A stretch of 64,000 nucleotides of DNA from Mobiluncus sp963511525 (GCF_963511525.1 NZ_CAUPIY010000009.1:30353-94352); one strand, 5' to 3'. Shown: positions 33,520-42,402, numbered from the stretch's first letter. The notes: a model not told the origin generated them from the sequence alone. Program-made: numbers and translations.

Positions 33520-35691
33520 TTATTGTCCGCAACCGCAGGACGGTTCCTCGGACTGGCCGCAGCCACAGGAAGACTCGTCAGACTGGCCGCACTGGCTGCT
33601 CGCGTCGTCGCGCTTGGGCTGCAAATCCACCCACTCGCGAGGCTCTACGCGCACCCCGGTAAAGAACGGGGTGTCGACCCGTACGAACAGGCGAGCTTCA
33701 ACCTCGCGCTGTTTGCGCAGCACACCCATGACCCGATCCAAACGGTCGGCCTCCAGGGTGATGGTCCATTCCCAATCCCCCAGAGCAAACGCCGCCAGGG
33801 TCGAAACCGCCACGTCATTGAAATCATGGCCGTTCATGCCGTGCTCCTTCAGGATGGCGTTGCGCCGCGCCTTGGGCAGGTAGTACCAATCCCAAGAGCG
33901 CACGAAGGGATAGACCGCGGCGTACTTGCGCGGGGCGAAACCACCCCAGCAGGCGGGCAGGTGCGATTCGTTGAACTCAGCGGGCAGGTGGCGGCTCATC
34001 GCCGACCATACCGGCTCAAACAACGCGGGCCGGCCGTGGCACGTCCCGATGGCGCCCACCTTGCGAAACGCCTCTTGCAAAGCCTCGGTATTATCAGCCA
34101 GCGCCCAAATCATCAGGTCAGCATCGGGGCGGAATCCCGACACGTCATACCAGCCGCGCACCACCACGCCCTGCACCGCTTCTTCCAAACGGTGGGTAAT
34201 GCGTTCCAAGCGCTGCGGGTCGGTGGGCAGGGGCCGAGTCCGACGAAACACCATGTGCAGAGAATAGTTCTCTCTGGCGTTGACTTCGTGATAATCGACC
34301 GCGTAATCGCGCGGGTCGCCGGTGATTTCCGGAGCTGTTTGAACGGATTGGGGATGTCCCATGGTTTCTCCTTTGATTGGGGTTGGGTTAACAGTGTGAT
34401 GAGGACGAGAATGGTGAGAGCGCGGATACTGGCAGCAGTTCGGTCCGCAGGTTTCCGCCAGCGGCGGGTAGGTGTCGGGCTCCACAGACTGTTCGGGGTG
34501 TTCCCCGCGTGCAAAGGCGGCCCGTTCGTAAACCAGGTCAGCCAGTTCATCCAGGAACTCAGGGTCAGATTCCGCAGTGGCAGCCCGACGGTAATCTAGG
34601 CCAAGTTCCTGGGCGGTAGCGGCGGCCTCGGTGTCGAGGTCATAGACAACTTCCATGTGATCCGAAATAAAACCAAAGGGAGCTACGATGACCCGGTGCA
34701 CCCCGGCGGCCGCCAAATCGCGCAAATGGTCATTTATGTCGGGCTCCAACCATGCCTGGTGGGGGGAACCGGAACGGGAACAAAACGCCAGTGACCATGG
34801 CATTTCCAACCCTTGTGCAGACAGATGCCGGTTAATGGCTAAGGCTATCGCGAGGTGTTGAGCCAGGTAGGTCCAGCCCTGTCCCAGGGCGTCTTGCTCA
34901 CGGGTCACCGCGGGTAAAGCGTTGAGAGCTTGGGGAGAAAAGTCGCTCAGGCGCAGGCGCAAGGGGACGCTGGGGCGGCTGATCGGAGTGTCAAAACGGT
35001 CATCGAAAAGCGCCGGTTTCTGCACCGTCGGGGAAGCCGCGGCTGTGCTGTGGGCAGAGCGGCACGGCCCGGAATGCCGCGCCATCTCCAGGGGAATTGA
35101 ATGTGTTACGTAAACCAGGTGAACCGGTGAGGGTGACGCCGCGGGGGATTGGTCAGAAGTGGGAGTCACGTTTAGGTCCCGGGCGGCCGCCGCGATGGCA
35201 CGGGCGTTAGCGTTAACAAAACCGGGGGTGTTCGCAAAAGGCCGCACCCGGTCCAGCGTGACTTCACCGGCCACCTCGGGGCGGGCAGCGCGCAGGTCAG
35301 CGAGCGCCTGGGCCAGGTTTTCCCGGTATTGCCGGCATCCCGAATAACACGTGTAGGCGGTGGTAAACAACGTCAAAATCCGCCGCGCTCCCCGGTCAAC
35401 CAAGTCAACGAGGCTTTCGCTAAAATACGGGTGCCAGTTGCGGTTGCCTACCGCATAGAGGAGGTCATCGCCGAGGCGCTGGTGCAGGCCGGCCAGCAGT
35501 TCGGCGTTGCGGGCATTAATGGGGGAAATGCCGTCAAAAAGTCGATAGTGCCCGCCGACTTGTTCCAGGCGAGAATCGGGAATCCCTGCCCCGCCGGTAG
35601 CATTGCGCAAAAACGGCAGCACGTCCTCGGGACCGTTCGGACCACCGTAGCTGACCAGCAGCAACGCATCATAAGGAGCCAAACTATTCAT
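33520..35691 (-). CDS. hemH-hemQ: Coproporphyrin ferrochelatase fused to coproheme decarboxylase (HemH-HemQ)
   Basis: A single 723-aa frame with two heme-pathway enzymes. Residues about 5-420 are ferrochelatase: YGGPNGPEDV, catalytic His197 in THSIP, Glu347 in DHMEVVYDLDTEA, and a C-terminal CGPNCC that may hold an iron-sulfur cluster as in actinobacterial ferrochelatases. Residues about 445-695 are the chlorite-dismutase-fold decarboxylase HemQ/ChdC, with NYSLHMVFRRT, YPFVRSWDWYYLP and the His-bearing KEHGMNGHDF. It inserts iron into coproporphyrin III, then removes two propionate carboxyls to give heme b. The tail ends in repeated CGCGQ motifs. An internal ATG at 34362 with its own ribosome binding site could also make HemQ alone. 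It follows hemA by 5 bp. Confidence 0.93.
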   Translation of the reverse strand: MNSLAPYDALLLVSYGGPNGPEDVLPFLRNATGGAGIPDSRLEQVGGHYRLFDGISPINARNAELLAGLHQRLGDDLLYAVGNRNWHPYFSESLVDLVDRGARRILTLFTTAYTCYSGCRQYRENLAQALADLRAARPEVAGEVTLDRVRPFANTPGFVNANARAIAAAARDLNVTPTSDQSPAASPSPVHLVYVTHSIPLEMARHSGPCRSAHSTAAASPTVQKPALFDDRFDTPISRPSVPLRLRLSDFSPQALNALPAVTREQDALGQGWTYLAQHLAIALAINRHLSAQGLEMPWSLAFCSRSGSPHQAWLEPDINDHLRDLAAAGVHRVIVAPFGFISDHMEVVYDLDTEAAATAQELGLDYRRAATAESDPEFLDELADLVYERAAFARGEHPEQSVEPDTYPPLAETCGPNCCQYPRSHHSRPHHTVNPTPIKGETMGHPQSVQTAPEITGDPRDYAVDYHEVNARENYSLHMVFRRTRPLPTDPQRLERITHRLEEAVQGVVVRGWYDVSGFRPDADLMIWALADNTEALQEAFRKVGAIGTCHGRPALFEPVWSAMSRHLPAEFNESHLPACWGGFAPRKYAAVYPFVRSWDWYYLPKARRNAILKEHGMNGHDFNDVAVSTLAAFALGDWEWTITLEADRLDRVMGVLRKQREVEARLFVRVDTPFFTGVRVEPREWVDLQPKRDDASSQCGQSDESSCGCGQSEEPSCGCGQ
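34362..34380 (-). promoter_or_regulatory. Internal ribosome binding site and start codon for HemQ inside the fusion gene
   Basis: On the minus strand AAAGGAGAAACC runs directly into the ATG at 34362. The Shine-Dalgarno match is near perfect and the spacing is 5 bases. The ATG corresponds to residue 444 of the fusion, exactly where a separate HemQ would begin. This is direct evidence that hemQ was, or still is, separately translated. Confidence 0.75.
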
Positions 35692-35696
35692 GCAAA

Positions 35697-36983
35697 TTAC
35701 CTGACTTCAGCATTCAGCGCGGCTTCGAGTACCTCGGGGGTCAGTCCCCACACGGTCGCTAGGGCGTCAACCCACTCGCTGCCCAAGCCTGCCTCGGCCG
35801 CCATGTGGGCGGAAACAGTAGGAGTATGCGCCAGTTTAGCAATGACGTGGTGAATCGCGGCCTCGGCGGCCTCGCGAGAAATCATGTCGCCAGCGGGAAG
35901 TCTGTCAATCTCGGCCGCGGCCGCCTGCTGGAAAATGGCGCGTAGCTGGACAATAGCCGGATCCATGTGTCGTGCGGCCACCGCCGCGTCGTACTCGCCC
36001 AAACCTTGTTCAATAATTTCGTGCGCCTGACGCACTTGGGACACTGCCAAAGCCGGAACCCGGTGGCGAATATCCTCCAAATCCCACAACGCGACTCCCG
36101 GCAGATCCCGCACGCTTTCCTCCACGTCACGATGCAGTGCCAGGTCCAAAATGGTCAAGGAACTGTCGGGATCGGCCAGGCTGGCGTGCACCTGTTCGCG
36201 GCGCAGTACCGGGGCGCCGATTCCCCGCGCGGTGACGACCAAATCCGCCTGCTGTAGTGCCGAAACTAAATCAGCGGCGGGAACGACGCGGGTTCCGTGA
36301 TTCTTGGCAAATGCCGTGACCCGCTCGGAAGTCGAAATATTGGCGATGTCGCGCACCCCGCGGGCGCGCAGCTGGGCGACCGTACTTCCGGCATAAGCGC
36401 CGGTGCCGACCAAAAGAACTTGTGCCTGCCTCCATTCGGGCAGCCGCCCGCTCGCCTCCGCCACGTCCAACGCCACGGAAACCACGGAACGCCCTAGTCC
36501 GGTCAGTTCAGTCTTGCTGGCGACCTTACGCGCGGTGGACAGCGCCCCCTCAAACATCCGCACCATCAACCCGTGCACCTCACCCATTTCTTGGGCTCGC
36601 GTAAAGGAACGGCGCACCTGACCCGCGACCTCGGCCTCGCCCACCACCATGGAATCCAATCCCGCGGCAACCCGATATAGGTGTTCAGCGACCGCGCGAC
36701 CCTCAATAAAATTCCAGGCCAGTGTGTCGTTCGGGACATGAGGCGGGTGGGGAGCTTCGAGCTGTTGAGTTTCGGAGGGCAGTTCATGGGCGGGAACTAA
36801 GCGCACTCCCGGATCGGCCGAAGCATAGATTTCCACGCGGTTACAGGTCGAGACCAGCACCAGGGAATGCACTCCCGGCGTCTCGAGCCATTCCGATTCC
36901 TTTTCAGCAGCTTGAGCCGCCGCCTGTGCCACTTCAGCCAAGCTGTGGGTCAGGTGATTGACGGTGTAAAGTTGAAAAGGCAT
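35697..36983 (-). CDS. hemA: Glutamyl-tRNA reductase
   Basis: A 428-aa first enzyme of the C5 heme pathway; it reduces glutamyl-tRNA to glutamate-1-semialdehyde with NADPH. It starts LYTVNHLTHSLAEV, has the catalytic Cys in LVSTCNRVEIYAS (about 48), the GEAEVAGQVRRSF substrate-site region, the NADPH loop VLLVGTGAYAG and the C-terminal dimerisation helix. I use the ATG at 36983; the adjacent TTG is in frame. It is the first gene of the leftward hemA-hemHQ unit and is divergent from hemE. An iron-box-like site in the shared 74-bp gap hints at regulation by an IdeR/DtxR-type protein. Confidence 0.95.
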   Translation of the reverse strand: MPFQLYTVNHLTHSLAEVAQAAAQAAEKESEWLETPGVHSLVLVSTCNRVEIYASADPGVRLVPAHELPSETQQLEAPHPPHVPNDTLAWNFIEGRAVAEHLYRVAAGLDSMVVGEAEVAGQVRRSFTRAQEMGEVHGLMVRMFEGALSTARKVASKTELTGLGRSVVSVALDVAEASGRLPEWRQAQVLLVGTGAYAGSTVAQLRARGVRDIANISTSERVTAFAKNHGTRVVPAADLVSALQQADLVVTARGIGAPVLRREQVHASLADPDSSLTILDLALHRDVEESVRDLPGVALWDLEDIRHRVPALAVSQVRQAHEIIEQGLGEYDAAVAARHMDPAIVQLRAIFQQAAAAEIDRLPAGDMISREAAEAAIHHVIAKLAHTPTVSAHMAAEAGLGSEWVDALATVWGLTPEVLEAALNAEVR

Positions 36984-37025
36984 CAACCTTTTTATACCTT
37001 AAATATATTAACCCCCGCAAAACAG

Positions 37026-37043
37026 TTAGTAAGGCAACCCTAA
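37026..37043. promoter_or_regulatory. DtxR/IdeR iron-box-like site between hemA and hemE
   Basis: TTAGTAAGGCAACCCTAA resembles the iron box TWAGGTWAGSCTWACCTWA but is one base shorter. TAAGGCAACCCTAA matches 12 of the last 14 consensus positions. It lies in the 74-bp divergent gap, close to both start codons. Iron control of heme synthesis is well known in actinobacteria, but this particular site is only a prediction. Confidence 0.4.
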
Positions 37044-37057
37044 GTTAGGAATATGTT

Positions 37058-38209
37058 TTGACTAGAGCCCCTCTGGGTCTTGGCCCACTATTCTCCGGTT
37101 CGCGGATGCGTGCCGCGCTGAGCGGAATTAGACCGGCTACCACACCCGTGTGGTTTATGCGCCAAGCCGGGCGTTCCCTGCCGGAATACCGTGCCTTGCG
37201 TGAGGGAAAATCCATGCTCGCGGCCTGCACCACCCCCGAGGTTGCCGCCGAAATTACCCTCCAACCGGTACGCCGCCACCACGTCGACGCGGCCGTGTTC
37301 TTTTCCGATATCGTGGTGCCGCTGTATTTGGCTGGCGCAAACATCGACATCGTGCCCGGCCGCGGACCGGTGCTGAAACAGCCTTTGACCAGCGCCGCCG
37401 AGGTAGAAAAACTGACCGAATTGGAAGTTGCGGACTGGTCGGTCATCGAGCAAGCCGCCGCTCACGTGCGCCGCGAACTGCCTTATGAAAAAGTCCTGCT
37501 GGGATTCGCCGGAGCACCCTTCACCCTGGCGTCTTACCTGCTGGAAGCCGGCGGGCCGCGGCGGCGCGAATGCCTGGAAACCCGCGCTTTTATCGAGGCA
37601 GAACCTGCCGCTTGGACCAAACTGGCGACCTGGTGCGCGAAACTGTCCGGCCAGTTCATGAAAGCCCAGATCAACGGTGGCGCCGAAGCGGTGCAACTGT
37701 TCGATTCCTGGGCGGGGTCTCTGACAGCCGAGGAATACCGCCGCTTCGCCCTGCCCTACTCGACACTAGCCTTTCAGGGCGCGCCGGGAGCCACCCACAT
37801 TCACTTCGGGGTCGGCACCGCTCACCTCATCGAAGCGATGGGCGAAATCGCCGAGGTCGTTTCCGTCAACTCCGACTTGGGCTTAGATGAGGCCGCGCGG
37901 CGCCTGCCCGGGAAAGTCCTGCAGGGCAACCTCGACCCGGACCTGCTGGTTCCCGCGGAGCAACCGGCATCCCCCGAGGCGAAACTCACCGAAACGGGGG
38001 ACATTATGGAGCGAGTCTGGCGCGAAGCCGAACAGGTCTTGCAGGCTGGACTGGCCGCTCCTGCCCACATTTTCAACCTGGGACACGGAGTGCGACCCGA
38101 CACCGACCCCGGGGTGCTGACTGAACTGACTGCGCGGATTCACACTTGGCGAGCCCCGGCCACCACACCCACCGAAAACTGCAAGACACCCACCAAACCC
38201 ACCAGATAA
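37058..38209 (+). CDS. hemE: Uroporphyrinogen decarboxylase
   Basis: A 383-aa enzyme that decarboxylates uroporphyrinogen III to coproporphyrinogen III. The N-terminal signature TPVWFMRQAGRSLPEYRALR carries the conserved Arg residues. The mid-section LLGFAGAPFTLASYLLEAG and FDSWAG are also typical, as are the QGNLDPDLL and FNLGHGVRPDTDP motifs near the C-terminus. It starts at a TTG with TAGGA about nine bases upstream; no ATG fits. The C-terminal 20 residues are a Thr/Pro-rich extension. It is divergent from hemA and is followed after 21 bp by hemY. Confidence 0.95.
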   Translation: MTRAPLGLGPLFSGSRMRAALSGIRPATTPVWFMRQAGRSLPEYRALREGKSMLAACTTPEVAAEITLQPVRRHHVDAAVFFSDIVVPLYLAGANIDIVPGRGPVLKQPLTSAAEVEKLTELEVADWSVIEQAAAHVRRELPYEKVLLGFAGAPFTLASYLLEAGGPRRRECLETRAFIEAEPAAWTKLATWCAKLSGQFMKAQINGGAEAVQLFDSWAGSLTAEEYRRFALPYSTLAFQGAPGATHIHFGVGTAHLIEAMGEIAEVVSVNSDLGLDEAARRLPGKVLQGNLDPDLLVPAEQPASPEAKLTETGDIMERVWREAEQVLQAGLAAPAHIFNLGHGVRPDTDPGVLTELTARIHTWRAPATTPTENCKTPTKPTR

Positions 38210-38230
38210 CGCTTGTGAAGGGAAAACACC

Positions 38231-39772
38231 ATGGCTGACGAAGGCTTTGACATGATTATCCTCGGCGGCGGGCTCGGCGCGCTGACCGCCGGATACGCGG
38301 CGACAAAACGCGGACTGCGCCCCCTCATCCTGGAGGAACGCGGACGCCCCGGCGGCCTGGTCTGTTCGGGAGTTTTCGGGGGAGCCACCGTGGATATCGG
38401 GGCGGAATCCTACGCCACCCGCACTCCCGAAGTCACCGATCTGTGCCGGGAACTGGGCTTGAACCCGGTCGCCCCCAACAGCGACTCCTGGGTGTGGGAC
38501 CACGGCCGCAACGATGCCGTGCGCATTCCCTTTGGAACCTTGGGGATTCCCGCCGACCTTGATGACCCGGTGTTCGTGGAGGGGCTGACCCACATTGCCG
38601 GGCCACAAGCCCTGGAGCGCGCCCGACAGGATTTGACGCTGCCCGCGGAAGTCGGCGCGGACGCGAAAAGTTTTGGGGAACTGGTAGAAGCCCGGTTGGG
38701 TAAAGCCGTGTTGGACGCCTTCGTGACCCCGTTCGCGGGAGGCATTCACTCCACGCACCCCAACGGGCTGGATCCCGACCGGGTCGCACCGGGATTGCGC
38801 GCCGCCCTGGCACGTACCGGGTCGCTGACCAAGGCGGTGGCCGCCACCCGTAAACCCAACTCAATCGTGGTGATGATGCCCGAAGGCGGTATGTTCAAGC
38901 TGGTAGACGAGCTGGTGAAACGTATTACCGAGGCGGGGGGACGCATCGACAACCACGTGCGGGTCATGCATGTCGAAGCCGGTATCGGAGCGGAAAACCC
39001 GCGCTGGGTCGTGTGGTGCAAACACACAATTTCCAACACCAAGTACCAGGGAGGGCCGCCGGAAGAAACCGGCAACGCTTTCGGGCTGGCGACCGACCGG
39101 ATTGTGGTGGCGCTGCCGGGCAACAGCGCGCTAAAGGTGCTGAACTCGGCCGCGGCCTCGATGCTGCGCCTGAAGTTCCACGCCGAACGCGATCACCAGG
39201 ACGCCACCCTACGGTTTGACGCGGCTGCCCTGGAAGAAATCGGCGATTTGACCACCGGATTCCAGCTGCATAAAGGCACCCACGTGATGAACGTGACCCT
39301 GGCGGTCAATGCACCCCAGCTGGACAACCCGCCGCGCGGGTCGGGCATGTTGGTCGGGCCTCCGCCCTGCGGACCTGATGAGGACCCGAACGTTTTGCAG
39401 GCCAAAGCCATCACGAACTATTCCGCGAAATGGCCCGGCACGATGGCGGGAGCCGCTCCCCACACGCATATCCTGCGGATTTCTTACGGTCGGGAGGGCG
39501 ACCCGGATGGTTTTGTCTACCAGATTACGGTGGAGCGGGCTTTGGCTGACGCATCGCGGATGCTGGGAGTGGAACTGACCATGGACCAGATCCTGGATTC
39601 GCGCCGCATCTTTTGGGGCGATGCCATGACCCACCCCAACGCCGAGGAACGCGCGGTGCTCAACCAGATTGCCGCCGCGGCCAAGCGCGTGGAGGGCCTG
39701 GATCTGGAAGGTGCGTTGTTTGCCGGGACCGGGATTACCGCCGTGGTCGCTCGCGGATTGCAGTTTCAATAG
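38231..39772 (+). CDS. hemY: Coproporphyrinogen III oxidase / protoporphyrinogen oxidase-type FAD enzyme
   Basis: A 513-aa flavoprotein of the HemY/CgoX family. The FAD-binding motif IILGGGLGALTAGYAATKRGLRPLILEE is at the N-terminus, followed by GGLVCSG and IGAESYATRTPEV. The C-terminal part has the LFAGTGITAVVARG motif expected for the FAD-closing segment. In this gene neighbourhood with HemQ and coproporphyrin ferrochelatase, it should oxidise coproporphyrinogen III to coproporphyrin III (CgoX role). Classic protoporphyrinogen oxidation is the alternative name in databases. The RBS GGGAAAAC is only moderate. The convergent vapC follows. Confidence 0.93.
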   Translation: MADEGFDMIILGGGLGALTAGYAATKRGLRPLILEERGRPGGLVCSGVFGGATVDIGAESYATRTPEVTDLCRELGLNPVAPNSDSWVWDHGRNDAVRIPFGTLGIPADLDDPVFVEGLTHIAGPQALERARQDLTLPAEVGADAKSFGELVEARLGKAVLDAFVTPFAGGIHSTHPNGLDPDRVAPGLRAALARTGSLTKAVAATRKPNSIVVMMPEGGMFKLVDELVKRITEAGGRIDNHVRVMHVEAGIGAENPRWVVWCKHTISNTKYQGGPPEETGNAFGLATDRIVVALPGNSALKVLNSAAASMLRLKFHAERDHQDATLRFDAAALEEIGDLTTGFQLHKGTHVMNVTLAVNAPQLDNPPRGSGMLVGPPPCGPDEDPNVLQAKAITNYSAKWPGTMAGAAPHTHILRISYGREGDPDGFVYQITVERALADASRMLGVELTMDQILDSRRIFWGDAMTHPNAEERAVLNQIAAAAKRVEGLDLEGALFAGTGITAVVARGLQFQ

Positions 39773-39810
39773 GCAGGTTCACAAGGGCGGGGCGGACCGT
39801 TGCCGGGCGC

Positions 39811-40182
39811 TCACGCCGCGATGACGTCGGTAGCGCTGAAGTCCGTGCCTTTGAACAATAGCGGTTCGTTCAGCGCGCGGGAGGCGGCGTAGGAAAAACA
39901 GTCCCCGAAGTTGAGTTTGGCGGGTGAGCCCGAGCCGCGGGCGAAGTTTTGGATGGCATAGCGAGCCCAATAGAGGTGGACTTGATCCACGGGGGTGATT
40001 TCAATTCCTAAGGCGTGGAGAACCTGTGGTGGATCACCGTACTTGCGCGCCACGAGTTCGAATTCAACTGCGGTTCCCGCACTGATTTTTGTGTCGTCGC
40101 TACGGAGGATTTTTTCGAGATATTCTCGGTAGCCGGGTTCCTTAGCCATAATGGCGATTAAAACTGAGGTGTCTACAATCAC
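39811..40182 (-). CDS. vapC: PIN-domain ribonuclease toxin, VapC family
   Basis: A 123-aa PIN-domain protein. The acidic metal-site residues appear in order: MIVDTSVLIAI (Asp4), TAVEFELVARK (Glu), LNFGDCFSYA (Asp) and FKGTDFSATD near the end. VapC toxins cleave tRNA or rRNA and are neutralised by a co-encoded VapB. Its start codon overlaps the end of the vapB gene by 4 bp, so they are one operon. The pair breaks the otherwise continuous plus-strand heme cluster between hemY and hemC and points the opposite way, which suggests insertion by transfer. Confidence 0.92.
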   Translation of the reverse strand: MIVDTSVLIAIMAKEPGYREYLEKILRSDDTKISAGTAVEFELVARKYGDPPQVLHALGIEITPVDQVHLYWARYAIQNFARGSGSPAKLNFGDCFSYAASRALNEPLLFKGTDFSATDVIAA

Positions 40183-40424
40183 TTCGGTAGTCCGTCCTCA
40201 TCGTAGAGGTCGTCATCAGTCAAGAAGGTAATCCCTTCCTCCTCCACTTGGGCTTGAATTTCCCTGATGGCCTGCAGTTTTTCCTCATAAGTCGGTCGGC
40301 GCGTGGTCTCGAGTTCCCGCTGGGCCAGTTCGCGCACCACGGCGGTCATGGTCATGCCTTTACGTTTCGCGAGTTCGCGGACGTTTTCATACACTTGGGG
40401 ATCTTTGATAGTCAGCATCGGCAT
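40179..40424 (-). CDS. vapB: VapB-type antitoxin
   Basis: An 81-aa small antitoxin. The N-terminal 45 residues (MPMLTIKDPQVYENVRELAKR) resemble the Rv0623-type DNA-binding VapB family: a short strand, then helices ending in VVRELAQRELE. The rest is charged, with an acidic tail (LTDDDLYDEDGLPK) that would wrap VapC. It would repress its own promoter together with the toxin. No good Shine-Dalgarno sequence precedes the ATG, so the transcript may be nearly leaderless; the direct repeats at 40424-40455 overlap the start. Confidence 0.88.
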   Translation of the reverse strand: MPMLTIKDPQVYENVRELAKRKGMTMTAVVRELAQRELETTRRPTYEEKLQAIREIQAQVEEEGITFLTDDDLYDEDGLPK

Positions 40425-40455
40425 AGAAAAATTCTACCATGAATGCTAGAAAAAT
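40424..40455. promoter_or_regulatory. Candidate vapBC operator
   Basis: TAGAAAAAT occurs at 40424-40432 and again at 40447-40455, 23 bp apart (about two helical turns). The first copy is part of the inverted repeat AGAA-AAA-TTCT. Position over the vapB start region suits autorepression by a VapBC complex. Confidence 0.5.
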
Positions 40456-40515
40456 GGGAGGTGGGTTTGCCGCTCCGGTTACAACTTAACCCGGCTTTGT
40501 CCTAAGCTAGAGCTT

Positions 40516-41637
40516 ATGCAAACGATTGGCAGCGCTGAGCGTCCGCTCGTGATTGGCACCCGGGCCTCTGCCCTAGCTTTGACCCAAACTCGCACGGTGG
40601 CATCCGACCTACAACAGCGTGGACTGCACGTGAACGTCCAGACCTTTACCACAGAGGGCGACATCAACCGGGCTTCCCTAGCTAGCCTCGGCGGAGTCGG
40701 CGTGTTCGCGGCGGCTCTGCGGGTGGCGCTGCTGGAGGGCCACTGCGACCTGGTGGTGCACTCTTTGAAAGACCTGCCCACCGTGCCGGTAGACGGTCTG
40801 GTGGTGGCGGCCACCCCGACTCGTGAAGACCCGGGTGATGTGCTGGTGGCGCGCGACAGCCTCAGTTTGGCGGATTTGCCCGCCGGTTCGCGTCTGGGAA
40901 CCGGCTCACCGCGCCGGGCCCGTCAGATTGCGGTAGCGCGCCCGGATATTACGTTGGTAGACATTCGCGGCAACGTCCCTACGCGGGTCGGACGGGTGAA
41001 AGGTTTGGCTGCCGTGGCGGAGCGGGCCGGCCTGCAACCGGGCAAGGCCGCGGAAGATTTGGACGGGGTGGTGCTGGCACGAGCCGGGTTGCGCCGCTTG
41101 GGAATGGACGAGGCGATCACGGATTCCCTGGAAGGCACGGTGATTCCGGCCGGTGGACAGGGCGCGCTAGCCCTGGAAACTCGTCCCGAACTGTTGGACG
41201 CCGCAGAGGGGCGAAACTTCGCCCAAATCCTCAAGTTTGTGGACGACGAACCCACCCGTTTAGAGGTCAGTGCGGAACGCGCCCTGCTGCGCTACCTGGA
41301 GGCGGGCTGCGCCGCGCCCTTGGGCGTGCGCGGAGTGGTGACCTGGGACAAACGTGTCGAAGCCCCCTCGGGACGCCTGGAACTGACTGCCCGAGTGATC
41401 GGAAATCAGGGCGAAGTCCTGGAAGTCAACGGGGAAACCACCGTGTTGCTGGGGGTCGAAGCCGCGCAGCGTGATTTCGCGCTGGCCGCTGCCCAACAGT
41501 TGGGGGTGGATTTGGCTGGGGAACTGCTGGCGGCCGGGGCCGCAGAAATTGCCGACCTCAAGGCCGCTAAACCCGAGCCAACCCAGGGTGGCGCAAATCA
41601 GACTGTAGACAATGAAAAGGAATTGTGGGGGGAATAA
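40516..41637 (+). CDS. hemC: Hydroxymethylbilane synthase (porphobilinogen deaminase)
   Basis: A 373-aa enzyme that joins four porphobilinogens into hydroxymethylbilane. It begins with the family signature PLVIGTRASALALTQT. It has VHSLKDLPT with the catalytic Asp nearby, LGTGSPRRARQI, PAGGQGALALE and the dipyrromethane-carrying Cys265 in EAGCAAPLGVRG. About 50 extra residues at the C-terminus are Ala/Glu/Lys-rich, beyond the usual end. No clear Shine-Dalgarno sequence precedes the ATG at 40516, so a near-leaderless transcript is possible. It starts a rightward hemC-hemD-hemB-hemL run. Confidence 0.95.
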   Translation: MQTIGSAERPLVIGTRASALALTQTRTVASDLQQRGLHVNVQTFTTEGDINRASLASLGGVGVFAAALRVALLEGHCDLVVHSLKDLPTVPVDGLVVAATPTREDPGDVLVARDSLSLADLPAGSRLGTGSPRRARQIAVARPDITLVDIRGNVPTRVGRVKGLAAVAERAGLQPGKAAEDLDGVVLARAGLRRLGMDEAITDSLEGTVIPAGGQGALALETRPELLDAAEGRNFAQILKFVDDEPTRLEVSAERALLRYLEAGCAAPLGVRGVVTWDKRVEAPSGRLELTARVIGNQGEVLEVNGETTVLLGVEAAQRDFALAAAQQLGVDLAGELLAAGAAEIADLKAAKPEPTQGGANQTVDNEKELWGE

Positions 41638-41640
41638 CAT

Positions 41641-42402
41641 TTGATGAAACCTAAACTGTTGGTGCCCAGGGTCCCGGGAGACGTGTTGGCACAGGGACTG
41701 GAAAAGGCGGGGCTGCCGGTGGTGTGCGCGCCCGTGACCGAGAAAGTGCCCACCCCCAGTGAAAACTGGTTTGAGCCGATGCAGCGGTTGCAGAGCGGGG
41801 AATACGACTGGGTTGTGCTCTCTAGCGTGGCAACAGCCACGTTCCTGGACGCTCACTACGACCTGGAAGATTTGTTTGCCCAAGTGCAGGTCGCAGCCGT
41901 GGGTGCCGCCACCGCCGAGGCTATTCGTCAGCTTGACGGTCATGTTGACCTGGTAGGACCGGATCCAGCCTGTGCCGAGTCGCTGGTCAAGGCGTTCCCG
42001 GCGGGAACCGGAACGGTGCTGCTACCCGGTGCAGTCGGGGCGGCACCGACCTTGGGGCAAGGACTGACCCGTAAGGGATACAACGTGGAAAAGCTACGGC
42101 TCTATGAATCCGTGTCCCTGCACGATTTACCGCTGGAATGGGAGACCGCCCTGGCTTCCGGAGCGCTGACTTACGTGTTGATTACGGCCGGTTCGGTGGC
42201 ACACGCCGCCCATCAACTGCTGACGAAAGCCAGCGTGAAGCAATGGCCCGAACCCATCGCTTTTGGAAAATCTTCCGCGGCCGTGCTGCGGGAATTGGGC
42301 TGGTCAGCCGCCGAGGTTTGTGAAACTACGAACACCGAAGGGGTCATTCGGGCTTACGAGGACGCTGTTAGAGAGCAAGAAAAGAAAGCCGCACAAGATT
42401 AG
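41641..42402 (+). CDS. hemD: Uroporphyrinogen-III synthase
   Basis: A 253-aa HemD, a poorly conserved enzyme that closes hydroxymethylbilane with inversion of ring D. It contains the two-domain pattern YDWVVLSSVATATFL (about 60), VAAVGAATAEAI, LLPGAVGAAPTL and YVLITAGSVAHA (about 178). Its placement between hemC and hemB supports the call. The TTG at 41641 has the better spacing to GGGGGG; the ATG at 41644 is the next codon and is equally plausible. It follows hemC by 3 bp and leads into hemB after 9 bp. Confidence 0.88.
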   Translation: MMKPKLLVPRVPGDVLAQGLEKAGLPVVCAPVTEKVPTPSENWFEPMQRLQSGEYDWVVLSSVATATFLDAHYDLEDLFAQVQVAAVGAATAEAIRQLDGHVDLVGPDPACAESLVKAFPAGTGTVLLPGAVGAAPTLGQGLTRKGYNVEKLRLYESVSLHDLPLEWETALASGALTYVLITAGSVAHAAHQLLTKASVKQWPEPIAFGKSSAAVLRELGWSAAEVCETTNTEGVIRAYEDAVREQEKKAAQD

